DNA of 64,000 nucleotides from assembly GCF_017094465.1 (NCBI RefSeq), contig NZ_CP064791.1, positions 434,001-498,000 on the forward strand, given 5' to 3'. Source of the stretch: Halapricum desulfuricans. GTDB taxonomy: Archaea; Halobacteriota; Halobacteria; Halobacteriales; Haloarculaceae. The notes beneath the pieces are model-generated. The model made no database searches and was not told the DNA's origin. It saw only the letters and a program-made list of their open reading frames with translations. Numbering within the stretch: position 1 is the first letter of the stretch; every line of letters starts with the position of its first letter. Shown here piece after piece: positions 9,076 through 17,006 of this stretch. The position numbers and the translations under genes are program-made.

Positions 9076-9098
9076 ACTCTCTATCGATATGGGAGAGT
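9076..9098 (+). promoter_or_regulatory. Inverted repeat in the psrA leader
   Basis: ACTCTC (9076-9081) is repeated in inverse as GAGAGT (9093-9098) around an 11-base spacer that contains the small palindrome TATCGATA. It sits about 20 bases after the expected transcription start. It could be an operator or a leader hairpin; the stem is short, so the call is tentative. Confidence 0.3.
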
Positions 9099-9196
9099 CA
9101 TGTTCGTGACGACACAGCCAACAGCCAGCGAACGATTCAGGTGGAGCGGTAGCCGGATCCGACGGTCCGAGAGGGGTTTCTCGCGAGGTGACACAA

Positions 9197-11506
9197 ATGA
9201 GTGAGCACAACAGTGCGCTCACTCGACGAAACCTGCTCAAAGGCGCCGGTGTCGCTGCCGGGGCGGTGGCTCTCGGTGGCTGTCTCTCCGGCGATCAGAG
9301 CAACTCACAGCAGGGAGCGCTTTCGACGGCCTTCGGCAACTGCTGGATGTGTAGCCACAACTGCGGACAGAAAGCCTACGTTCGGGACGGCTCCGTCGTG
9401 AACCTCACCGGTGTAGACGGTCACCCGCGCGGGAGTGCCGGCGAGGGCACAGAAGGGACGCTCTGTCCGAAAGGACTGGCCCAACTCGACAAGACCCACG
9501 ACCCCAAGCGGATCAAGGAACCGCACATCCGTGAGAACGGCACATTGAAGAAAGTCAGTTGGGAGAAAGCGTTCCAGTACACCGCCGAACGGCTGGTCAG
9601 CTTCGACGAGAACAACGGCGCCGAGACGTTCCTCGATGCGACTAGCTGGGCGGAGACGGACATCTTCCGAACGGTCTGGCGTGACTTGTATGGTTCGCCC
9701 GAGCGGATCAGCCGCGGGATCCACGTCTGTGCCGGTCCAACCTTCGTCACCGGCGGGATGATGGGCGTCGGCTCGAACAACCGGGTTCCGGACTACCAGA
9801 ACTCCGAGTACATCATCGCCTGGGGCCGGAACATCCTGAACTCCTTTGCCGGGCAGTTCGAGGCCAAAGGCGTCCTCGAAGCGATCGAGAACAACGGCGC
9901 GACGCTGGTCACCATCGACCCGCAGCACACGATCACCGCCCAGAAGTCCGACGAGTGGATGCCGATCAAGCCCCGGACCGACGGCGCGCTGGCGCTTTCG
10001 ATGGCCAACGTCATCATCGAGGAGGGCCTGTACGACGAGGCGTTCGTCGAGAACCACACCCACGGCTTTGACGCCTACCGGGAGGCCGCGATGGATATGC
10101 CTCCGGAGAAGGCGGCCGAGATCACCGGTCTCGACGCCGAGCAGATCCGGACGGTTGCACGCGGATTCGCCGAGGCCGCTCCGCAGGCGGGCATCTCCGT
10201 CTGGACCGGGACGGCACAGGCCGGCAACGGCTGGAAGGCGACCCAGAATATCACCGCGCTGAACGGACTGGTCGGGAACATCGACAAGCCGGGTGGCCTG
10301 CGACTGTGGAAGTATCCCTCCACGGCATCCTTCGGTGAGGTTTGCGAGCAAGACTACACGAACCGCGCCGAGTTCAAGGACCCGGCACTGAAGAAATACG
10401 ACGAGTATTCGGACTACCCCGCCCGACACATCGAGGGTATCGCGCACAACCTGGTGCCCGAGATGGTCGAGAACGAACACATCAACGGGATCGTCTGCCA
10501 CCACGACGACCCGCTGAAGGACGGCAATGCCGAGTCCTGGATCGAGGCGATTGAGGCGATGGACCTCGTCATCTCGATCGATGCCTACTGGAACGGCGTC
10601 TCGCGTCGGGCGGACATCGTTCTCCCGGAAGCGACCCAACTCGAGAAGGACACCCTCGGCACCGGAAACTGGAACGCCTACCCCAACCACAAGTGGGTCA
10701 CCGGCTCGAAAGCCGCCGTCGAACCACGGTGGAACACCAAGCCCGATTTCGATATCCTGAAAGGCATCGCCAACGAGATGGCCGAGAAGACGGACAACGA
10801 CGACTGGACGGTCTTCCAGCAGTGGGACTCCCACGAGGCGTACATCGACGACCAGCTCTCGACGCTTGATCTGACGCTGGAGGACATCGACAGCGGCGAG
10901 AAGAACTACGCACTCGTCGAGGAGTACGACTACCAGCAGTACGGGGAGAACTTCACGTTCCGGTTCGACCTCGACCAGATCGACTCCTTCGCGGCGGCCG
11001 CCGAGGAGGCCGGCATGGACACCGCTCCCGAGTGGATCCCGCCGGGAACCTACGGCGACTCGACCTCCGAGGAGTATCCCCTGGAGTTCACTGACATTCG
11101 CTCGGTGTTTTTCTCCCACGGGAGCAACCAGCCCCACGAACGGCTCCAGGACCAGTTCGCCAAGCGAAACCAATTGAGCGAGGAGGACTACCGGGGGAAC
11201 TACCTCTATCTCAACCCAGAGGACGCCGACGCACGCGACATCGAGACCGGCGACATGGTGACAATCGAGTCCGAGACCGGCAGTGGCGAACTCATGGCGA
11301 TCGTCACCGAGCGTGCCCGCCCCGGGCTTGTCACTTCCCAGTACGGGTTCGGACAGACGTCGGCGATCACGACCGGCGAGGACACCCGCGAACAGTCGGC
11401 CGACGGGATGAACACGATGATGTTACACAACGAACAGATGGACCCGATCACGGGACAGGTCGACAGACACATCGCGGTCGACGTCGCGCCGGCAGGGGGT
11501 GACTGA
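9197..11506 (+). CDS. psrA: Molybdopterin oxidoreductase catalytic subunit, polysulfide/thiosulfate reductase type
   Basis: 769 residues, the size of PsrA/PhsA and shorter than tetrathionate or arsenate reductases. A Tat signal (TRRNLLKGAG) leads to a lipobox cysteine at 29. A [4Fe-4S] site follows: C49-x2-C52-x3-C56-x33-C90. Cysteine 178 (GIHVCAGP) sits where Psr/Phs/Nap-type enzymes supply the Mo-ligating cysteine. The C-terminal molybdopterin-dinucleotide-binding domain starts near FTDIRSVFFSHG. The exported enzyme would reduce a sulfur compound using electrons from psrB and psrC. ATG 9197 is fixed by the Shine-Dalgarno GAGGTGA five bases upstream. Polysulfide, elemental sulfur or thiosulfate is favoured because of the adjacent rhodanese; the exact acceptor cannot be read from sequence. 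Confidence 0.87.
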   Translation: MSEHNSALTRRNLLKGAGVAAGAVALGGCLSGDQSNSQQGALSTAFGNCWMCSHNCGQKAYVRDGSVVNLTGVDGHPRGSAGEGTEGTLCPKGLAQLDKTHDPKRIKEPHIRENGTLKKVSWEKAFQYTAERLVSFDENNGAETFLDATSWAETDIFRTVWRDLYGSPERISRGIHVCAGPTFVTGGMMGVGSNNRVPDYQNSEYIIAWGRNILNSFAGQFEAKGVLEAIENNGATLVTIDPQHTITAQKSDEWMPIKPRTDGALALSMANVIIEEGLYDEAFVENHTHGFDAYREAAMDMPPEKAAEITGLDAEQIRTVARGFAEAAPQAGISVWTGTAQAGNGWKATQNITALNGLVGNIDKPGGLRLWKYPSTASFGEVCEQDYTNRAEFKDPALKKYDEYSDYPARHIEGIAHNLVPEMVENEHINGIVCHHDDPLKDGNAESWIEAIEAMDLVISIDAYWNGVSRRADIVLPEATQLEKDTLGTGNWNAYPNHKWVTGSKAAVEPRWNTKPDFDILKGIANEMAEKTDNDDWTVFQQWDSHEAYIDDQLSTLDLTLEDIDSGEKNYALVEEYDYQQYGENFTFRFDLDQIDSFAAAAEEAGMDTAPEWIPPGTYGDSTSEEYPLEFTDIRSVFFSHGSNQPHERLQDQFAKRNQLSEEDYRGNYLYLNPEDADARDIETGDMVTIESETGSGELMAIVTERARPGLVTSQYGFGQTSAITTGEDTREQSADGMNTMMLHNEQMDPITGQVDRHIAVDVAPAGGD

Positions 11507-11508
11507 TC

Positions 11509-12183
11509 ATGGCGGACAGACAGGACCACTGGGTGTTCTACTTCGATCCCAACCGGTGCATCGGCTGTCACGCGTGTTCGATCTCCTGCAAGCAGTTCCA
11601 CGGCCGGGATTCCGACGCCGACGACTGGCGGACCGTCACCCACCACCAGAACGCGAACGGACAGCACCCGTCGGCCTCGGAGTACGATCCCGACACGGCG
11701 TCACCGATCGAGAACGTCCCGATATCGATGTCGTGTATGCATTGTCACGACGCGCCCTGTGAGGAGGTCTGCCCGACGGAGGCGATCGAAAAGCGCGACA
11801 GCGACGGGATCGTCACCATCGACCAGGACAAGTGTATCGGCTGCAAGTACTGTGGCTGGGCCTGCCCCTTCGGCGCGCCGACCTACGGCGACAACGGGCT
11901 GATGTCGAAGTGCAATATGTGTCTCGACCAGGGTCCGGGTAGTGGAGCCGGTGCGGAGTCGAAAAACGAGCAGGACGATCCCATCCAGCCTAACTGCGTT
12001 TCCGATTGCGTGGGTGGGGCGATCAAGGCCGGACCGGAGAAAGAGATGATCAAGGAAGCCTCCCAGGCGGCGGCAGACCGGTTCAAGTCGAACAACGAAC
12101 GGGTCATCGTCGAACCCTTCCAGGGTAACGAGTCGAATCTCAACCTCGTCGAACACGCCGCCTCCGAGAACGCAGGGGATTGA
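11509..12183 (+). CDS. psrB: Four-cluster ferredoxin subunit of the sulfur-compound reductase
   Basis: 224 residues, starting two bases after the psrA stop. Sixteen cysteines form four [4Fe-4S] sites typical of PsrB/DmsB/NrfC electron-transfer subunits: C17-x2-C-x2-C-x3-C, then SCMHCHDAPCEEVCP, then KCIGCKYCGWACPFG, and finally KCNMC paired with CVSDC near residue 165. It should pass electrons from the membrane subunit to the Mo site. It has no signal of its own, consistent with export as a complex with the Tat-signalled catalytic subunit. The charged tail after residue 180 is an extension without recognisable motif. Confidence 0.9.
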   Translation: MADRQDHWVFYFDPNRCIGCHACSISCKQFHGRDSDADDWRTVTHHQNANGQHPSASEYDPDTASPIENVPISMSCMHCHDAPCEEVCPTEAIEKRDSDGIVTIDQDKCIGCKYCGWACPFGAPTYGDNGLMSKCNMCLDQGPGSGAGAESKNEQDDPIQPNCVSDCVGGAIKAGPEKEMIKEASQAAADRFKSNNERVIVEPFQGNESNLNLVEHAASENAGD

Positions 12184-12185
12184 TC

Positions 12186-13322
12186 ATGAGTGTTACAGGT
12201 GGCTCCGAATGGCTCTGGTTGCTCCACGTCCACTGGGCGGAGTTCATCGCACTGTACCTGTTCCTCGGGGGTGTCAGCGGCGGCGCGTACGTGACCTCCT
12301 CGTGGGCAAGTCTGATGAAGAGCCTGATGGACACCGACAGTTGGCTCGGGAAGATCCTGCTCGCGAGAACCGACGACGAGGAGCATCGCTATGCCTGTGC
12401 CGAAACGGCCCGGTGGGGATCGGTTCTCAGCGTCCTCGCGATGGCCGTCGGCGGTGTCGCCCTGCTGTCGCATCTGGGTGCGCCGTTGCGCGCGTTGACG
12501 TTCCCGGTGCTGTTCAGCAACTACGGCTCGTGGCTGACGATCGGGACGTGGGTGATCGTGCTGTTCACGACTATCGCGGTGCTGGAGACGCTGTGGCTGC
12601 ACTTCGGGAGCGCCGTCGCAACCGAGTCCGGTCTGAGCCTGTTCCCCAGAAAGATCCTGGGCCGGATCGATAGCCTGCTGCCGACCGAGCGCGGGTTCGT
12701 CTGGCTGCTCGATACGATCGCGGACGCGACGCGACTGCCGAGCCGTGTCCACGGCGCGCTTCGGGTTCTCGGCGGCGGCCTCGCACTCCTGTTGGTCGTC
12801 TATACTGCGATGCTGTTGAGTGACGTCTCGATCGTCCCGCTGTGGGAGCGGACGTACCTGCCGTTCATCTTCCTGATGAGTGGCGTCTCGACCGGAATCT
12901 CCGCGGCACTGCTCGGCACGGTCGCGAGCGGCGGTGCGCTGACGCGGACGAACCATCGGTTCTGTCTCACTGACGACGCGATCATCATCGCGGAACTGGT
13001 GGCTATCGGACTGCTGCTGTCGCATCTGTCGAACTCCAGCAACGCCGCCGCGGATCTGACGATGTCGACGCTGTTTGGCACGTACAGCCTGGCGTTCGTC
13101 GGCGGCGTGCTGCTACTGGGCACGTCACTCCCGGTCGTCATCTCGATCACGGTGACGCTACTGCATCAGTTCACCGAGTTCGGCGAAACGCTGCGGGGCA
13201 AACGCCTGTTGACGGGCGGGTACGCGCTCAAGTATTCGCTCGTCCTCGTCGGCGGGTTCCTGCTCCGGTACGTGGTACTGCTCGCAGCGATCAAAACGCC
13301 CCTCGCAGTTCCGGGACTATGA
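12186..13322 (+). CDS. psrC: NrfD/PsrC-type membrane anchor and quinol dehydrogenase subunit
   Basis: 378 residues with about eight to ten membrane helices. The N-terminus (LHVHWAEFIALYLFLGGVSG) carries the acidic residue and G-rich turn characteristic of NrfD/PsrC subunits, which oxidise menaquinol at the membrane surface and feed the FeS subunit. The start at 12186 (ATG, two bases after the psrB stop) is chosen over a TTG two codons earlier. The stop overlaps the next start (ATGA), indicating translational coupling to the chaperone gene. Confidence 0.88.
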   Translation: MSVTGGSEWLWLLHVHWAEFIALYLFLGGVSGGAYVTSSWASLMKSLMDTDSWLGKILLARTDDEEHRYACAETARWGSVLSVLAMAVGGVALLSHLGAPLRALTFPVLFSNYGSWLTIGTWVIVLFTTIAVLETLWLHFGSAVATESGLSLFPRKILGRIDSLLPTERGFVWLLDTIADATRLPSRVHGALRVLGGGLALLLVVYTAMLLSDVSIVPLWERTYLPFIFLMSGVSTGISAALLGTVASGGALTRTNHRFCLTDDAIIIAELVAIGLLLSHLSNSSNAAADLTMSTLFGTYSLAFVGGVLLLGTSLPVVISITVTLLHQFTEFGETLRGKRLLTGGYALKYSLVLVGGFLLRYVVLLAAIKTPLAVPGL

Positions 13323-13954
13323 TGACGGTTGACCACGCTGACGCCTGGTCGGACGCGCTCGTCGCTCTGTCGAACTGCCTGCGACGCCCGGACGAATCGG
13401 TCCAGCGCGCGCTCGAAGACGACGCCGAGGCGATCCCTGAACTGCTCGCGCAGGTCGGAGTCGAGGCCGAACCGGTTTCGACCGCCGGACGCGATCTGAC
13501 CGAAGACTACGAGGCCCTGTTCGGCGCGTTCGCGACGCCGTTCGCACCGCCGGCCGCGTCGCCGTACAAGGAGTGGTACGGCGATCGTAGCGGACTCATG
13601 GACGGCCCGCCAGCGACAGCGATGGAACAGCGATACGACGCTCTCGACGTGACAGTTCCGGACGCGTATCCGGCCGACCACGTCGCACTTCAGCTGGAGT
13701 ATGCGAGCCTCCTGGCCGAAGCCCAGCAGTGGGACGAACTCGCGGCGTTCGTCGATTCGGAACTGGACTGGATCGATGCGTTCGCCGAGCTGGTCGACGA
13801 CGCGGCTGCTCAGGCACCGCTCCAGCGATGGTGTGTCCAGCAGTTAGTGGCGACGATCGAACAGCTACGCGAGGAACTCGATGTCGACGACCCGGATCAG
13901 GAACGTGTCGAGCAGATGGCATCGCGGGCGCGCACGCATGTAAGCGATCAGTGA
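13319..13954 (+). CDS. TorD/DmsD-family chaperone for the Mo reductase
   Basis: 211 residues, all-helical, acidic. TorD-family landmarks are the LTEDYEALFGAF segment, SPYKEWYGD, and the conserved YPADHVALQLEYASLLAE. These chaperones bind the Tat signal and apo form of DMSO-reductase-family enzymes until cofactor insertion. Its ATG overlaps the psrC stop by four bases and its own stop overlaps the following regulator start (TGATG), so psrA to the regulator reads as one tight operon. The dedicated partner is inferred to be the upstream psrA product. Confidence 0.85.
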   Translation: MMTVDHADAWSDALVALSNCLRRPDESVQRALEDDAEAIPELLAQVGVEAEPVSTAGRDLTEDYEALFGAFATPFAPPAASPYKEWYGDRSGLMDGPPATAMEQRYDALDVTVPDAYPADHVALQLEYASLLAEAQQWDELAAFVDSELDWIDAFAELVDDAAAQAPLQRWCVQQLVATIEQLREELDVDDPDQERVEQMASRARTHVSDQ

Positions 13955-14358
13955 TGGCAATCCACGAGACCTCCGCGGCGACCGAGTCGGGTGAGCAACC
14001 CGGCATCCGCATGACGATGTCGTTTGCCGATCCCGCCACAGCCCGCGAGTTACTTCTGTTTCTCGGTCGCTCGCTGGACGACGAGTCGTTCTCGGTTGAT
14101 TGTGTGGTCCCCTCGGACTCCGGCCCCCACGTCGTCGCTGTCGATACCGTGACCGACGCGCAGCTATCGACCGCCGAATATGCGGTCTCGTGTGGCTACT
14201 ACGACGACCCCCGGAGTGCCCGACTCGCCGATATCGCCGACGAATTCGATCGCTCGGAGTCGGCAATCTCACAGCGGCTCAACGCGGTGGAACGGCACCT
14301 CGTCCGATCGTTCGTCGACGCGAACGACCTCCCCGACAAACGCGCCGAGCGCTGCTAG
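13954..14358 (+). CDS. Short bat-type HTH regulator ending the psr operon
   Basis: 134 residues. The C-terminal half (about 70-120) is an HTH_10 domain: LSTAEYAVSCGYYDDP followed by LADIADEFDRSESAISQRLN, closely resembling the HTH of the regulator at 6538. The N-terminal half (MTMSFADPATARELLLFLG) is a reduced sensor part lacking the many cysteines of its neighbour. Its ATG shares one base with the torD stop, so it is expressed with the reductase and may act as a feedback regulator. The longer reading frame extending upstream from 13729 is only overlap with torD. Confidence 0.82.
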   Translation: MAIHETSAATESGEQPGIRMTMSFADPATARELLLFLGRSLDDESFSVDCVVPSDSGPHVVAVDTVTDAQLSTAEYAVSCGYYDDPRSARLADIADEFDRSESAISQRLNAVERHLVRSFVDANDLPDKRAERC

Positions 14359-14899
14359 CCGGTCGTTCATCGGCAGAAATAGTCCACTAACGTTTCACTT
14401 TCCTGCTAGCGGATGTCACAGCACAGTTGGCACGCGCCAAGTTGCGGATTGATAAATACAGGGGACTCACGTACCGATCAGTCGGTCGATTCACTCAAAA
14501 ACTAACAAGACTATCCCGCAAGACAGAGTGTGTCTCCGTCTCGCTGTTCTGAGTAGGATTTTCCTAAGTATCCAGTCGAAACCTAGCTACGATCCGTATA
14601 ATGGGCTTAATCGCAGACACCAGGCAGACGCAGTAGCGCGTCTGACGTGCAAAAAATTCAGACAAGACAGTTATCATGTGCCTACTCGAACCCTCTCTCT
14701 TCAGGTGCACCTTCGCCTGTGTTCGTGATAGATCCGGAGCTAAATACGCGCTGTGTACCTCGCACGTCTATCAGAAAACATCCACTGGATTGATAGAAAT
14801 ATCGGCGGTCAATACGCAATACCGTTCTACCGGCCAGTTCGATTGAGATCGGTGCGAAATCTATATCCTGTAGATGATTATATGATATCCGATTCGCTG
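14359..14899. other. 540-base low-GC intergenic region
   Basis: No convincing protein gene on either strand. It is visibly richer in A and T than the neighbours. It contains a small inverted repeat ACCGA-TCAG-TCGGT near 14471, a promoter-like TATAATGGGCTTAAT at 14597-14611 that partly recalls the psr element, and poly-purine patches. A frame at 14528-14728 gives a protein without haloarchaeal composition. It may hold a small RNA or be the scar of an insertion, but this is not shown. Confidence 0.5.
14597..14611 (+). promoter_or_regulatory. Possible orphan promoter resembling the psr element
   Basis: TATAATGGGCTTAAT shares the TATAA and GGCTTAAT parts of the psrA promoter element at 9030, with one extra base between. 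No gene follows closely on the plus strand, so if active it would drive a short untranslated RNA. Confidence 0.2.
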
Positions 14900-15793
14900 C
14901 TATCGTAGCGGCTCTTCGTATCGGCGTTCGTACTCGGCGGCGAGTCGATCGGGCGAAAGCTCCGGATGGGCCAGATCTAGCGAGGAGACGGCCAGTCCGC
15001 CGGCGAGCGTCCCCAGTCGCAGGTTCGTCTCGACGGGCAGCCCCTGGCGATGGCCGTACAGATAGCCGGCAAAGAAGGCGTCGCCCGCGCCGTTGGTGTC
15101 GATCATCTCGAACTCGGCGGCTGGGACCTCGACCCACTCGCCGTCGGCGGTCAGGGCGGTCGCGCCGTCCTCGCCGTGCGTGCAGACGACCAGCCGTTTG
15201 CCGGCGTCGATCTGCTCGTGCATGAACCCGCGATAGTCGTCCATCCCCTCCTCGCTCATGAACAGGTAGTCGGCGGCCGCCAGGAAATCGTCGTAGTACC
15301 CGTCCTCGCCGTCGTAGGCGTGGATGTCGGCCCAGACTGGTGTTCCCGCTTCGACCGCCGCCGGGAGGAGCCCTCGCGTGTAATTGACGGGACTGACGAC
15401 GAGCGCGTCGGCCTTGGCGGTCCACTGTTCGACCCGCTCGTAGTCGATGTCGGGCTCTTGAGTGGGCGAGACGACGAAAATCGAGATCCGCTCGCCGGCG
15501 TCGTTCATGAGATTGACGTGGCGCTCGGTTCCGTTCGGGTCGATATCGGCTTCGAATGTGACTGGTTCGGCGTCGAAGCGCTCGCGGATCGCCTCGCCGT
15601 AGCGGTCGTCGCCGATCATCGCGTGCAAGCGCGTGTCGACGCCGAGCCGACCCAGGTTCAGCGCCTTGCCCGCCCCGCTCGATCCCAGCGTCTCCTGGAA
15701 GTCTCGGGCGAAGTGTGTCTCGGTCTCCCGTGGGAACTCATCGAGGTAGACGATCGAGTCCCAGGAACAGCCGCCGGCCACGAACACGTCCAT
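14900..15793 (-). CDS. PfkB-family carbohydrate kinase
   Basis: 297 residues, normal for the ribokinase/PfkB family. The first signature is GSSGAGKALNLGRLG (about residue 38), and the second DTNGAGDAFFAGYLYG (about 232) with the catalytic aspartate and anion hole. The N-terminal MDVFVAGGCSWDSIVYLDEF is the usual first strand and sugar-facing loop. It phosphorylates a sugar or nucleoside using ATP in the cytoplasm; the substrate cannot be deduced and no sugar pathway genes are adjacent. It is followed on the same strand by nothing close and preceded by the peptidase gene 39 bases upstream. Confidence 0.85.
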   Translation of the reverse strand: MDVFVAGGCSWDSIVYLDEFPRETETHFARDFQETLGSSGAGKALNLGRLGVDTRLHAMIGDDRYGEAIRERFDAEPVTFEADIDPNGTERHVNLMNDAGERISIFVVSPTQEPDIDYERVEQWTAKADALVVSPVNYTRGLLPAAVEAGTPVWADIHAYDGEDGYYDDFLAAADYLFMSEEGMDDYRGFMHEQIDAGKRLVVCTHGEDGATALTADGEWVEVPAAEFEMIDTNGAGDAFFAGYLYGHRQGLPVETNLRLGTLAGGLAVSSLDLAHPELSPDRLAAEYERRYEEPLR

Positions 15794-15832
15794 GTCCGGA
15801 TCGAACGCGCCGCGGGGCTTGGTGCTATCGGT

Positions 15833-16888
15833 CTAGCCGAGTCCGATCTGCAGCAGTAGCCAGACCAGCACGTCCCCGGCGGTCAGACTCACGACGAGCC
15901 CGCCGAACATCGGGACGATAAACGGGATCCCCGGCGAGTACCACACCCGATCGCTCGTCGCGACGACCGAGAGGCCGGCCCGCAACTCCGCGGAGTCGGT
16001 CCCGTAGATTGGGCCGCCAATGTCCTCGAAGAACGCCGCCGCACCCCAGGGATCGTCGTCGGGCATCTCTTCGGTGGTGTCGGTCGTCTCGCTCGATTCC
16101 CCGCCGTCGATCGCCAGCGACTCCTCAGATTGCCGGATCGTCCCGTCGCCGGGGTCGTTGGGCTCGTCCGGCAGACTCTCCGGGTCCCGGTAGCGGTCGG
16201 GTGCCTCGCGCAATTGTTCGATCGTCAGCCCCCGCCACTCGAGATACATCCGGAGCACGTCCAGGTCCATCCCCTGGCGTGTGAGTCCGTCGGGCCGCTC
16301 GAGCAGTCGGCCGTAGCGCCGCGCGAGCGCGTCGGTGGCGATCGGCTGGCCGACGACCATCATCCTGCTCACGGCACCGTGTAGCAGGTTGCGGCCGGCG
16401 AGTGCGATCGGATAGACGGCCCCGACCAGGACGGTGTTCGAGAGGATCGTCAGCGCGAACACGCCGAGCGTGGCCTCGAACCACGGCAGCGTGAACCCGG
16501 GGAACAGAAATGTCGGATACAGCGGGAACAGGATCGCAAGCGTCATCAACGCTTTCGCGTCCGCACCGCCGAACCCGCCGAACCACCAGAATGCGTAGGC
16601 AAACGGCACCAGAAAGCCGACGCTGATCACCGTCCTGATGGCAAACAACTCGAGGGTCTCGGCGGCCTCCGCTTCGATGCCGACCTTCAGACCGTCAATG
16701 GTGAGAGTCCACACGGTGTCGGTCCAGACCGCGAGCGCGTCCCAGCTCAGGAGGACGATCCCGAGTGCGATCAGGGGCAGCCACGTCTCGTTCGGGACGC
16801 GCCGGGTCTTGACGTCTCGTATGGCTGCCCAGCCCAGCACCGGAACGGTGAGCAAACGCAGTAGATCAGTGAGTGCTGCGGCGAACAC
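15833..16888 (-). CDS. pibD: Prepilin/preflagellin aspartic peptidase (A24)
   Basis: 351 residues from GTG 16888, or 385 from ATG 16990. Both catalytic aspartates of the A24 family are visible: RDVKTRRVPN directly after the first helix and FGGADAKALM (the GxGD-type motif) after the fourth. Membrane helices cover the first 220 residues and the last 35, separated by a hydrophilic cytoplasmic segment rich in D, E and P, an insertion common in haloarchaeal PibD. It cleaves the short signal of type IV pilins and archaellins. The GTG start is preferred since it opens directly into the first helix (FAAALTDLLRLL); the extra 34 residues from the ATG look unstructured. Confidence 0.85.
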   Translation of the reverse strand: MFAAALTDLLRLLTVPVLGWAAIRDVKTRRVPNETWLPLIALGIVLLSWDALAVWTDTVWTLTIDGLKVGIEAEAAETLELFAIRTVISVGFLVPFAYAFWWFGGFGGADAKALMTLAILFPLYPTFLFPGFTLPWFEATLGVFALTILSNTVLVGAVYPIALAGRNLLHGAVSRMMVVGQPIATDALARRYGRLLERPDGLTRQGMDLDVLRMYLEWRGLTIEQLREAPDRYRDPESLPDEPNDPGDGTIRQSEESLAIDGGESSETTDTTEEMPDDDPWGAAAFFEDIGGPIYGTDSAELRAGLSVVATSDRVWYSPGIPFIVPMFGGLVVSLTAGDVLVWLLLQIGLG

Positions 16889-17006
16889 GCTTGTCGAAGT
16901 CTCGACAGGCAGCCTGTTATCACTTACGGAGCTCCGGGTCCCCGCTCGGTCGGCAGTCCGCAGGAGGACGCTCCCCCCGGGATGGTTCATCTCTGTGCGT
17001 CCGACC

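Larger units (their letters stand above)
8878..9196 (+). other. Divergent intergenic region upstream of psrA
   Basis: 319 bases without a convincing gene, of lower GC than its flanks. It holds the psr promoter element at 9030-9053, a possible stem at 9076-9098, and a strong Shine-Dalgarno GAGGTGA at 9185-9191. Short frames that start here lack haloarchaeal protein character. Confidence 0.6.

Noticed and set aside
9305-11173. 622-residue open frame on the minus strand across psrA
   Set aside because: It is the antisense of a gene with complete Fe-S and molybdopterin motifs; GC-rich coding DNA routinely leaves such open frames.
14528-14728. 66-residue plus-strand frame in the low-GC gap
   Set aside because: No acidic bias, no ribosome site and no motif; unlike other proteins of the window.
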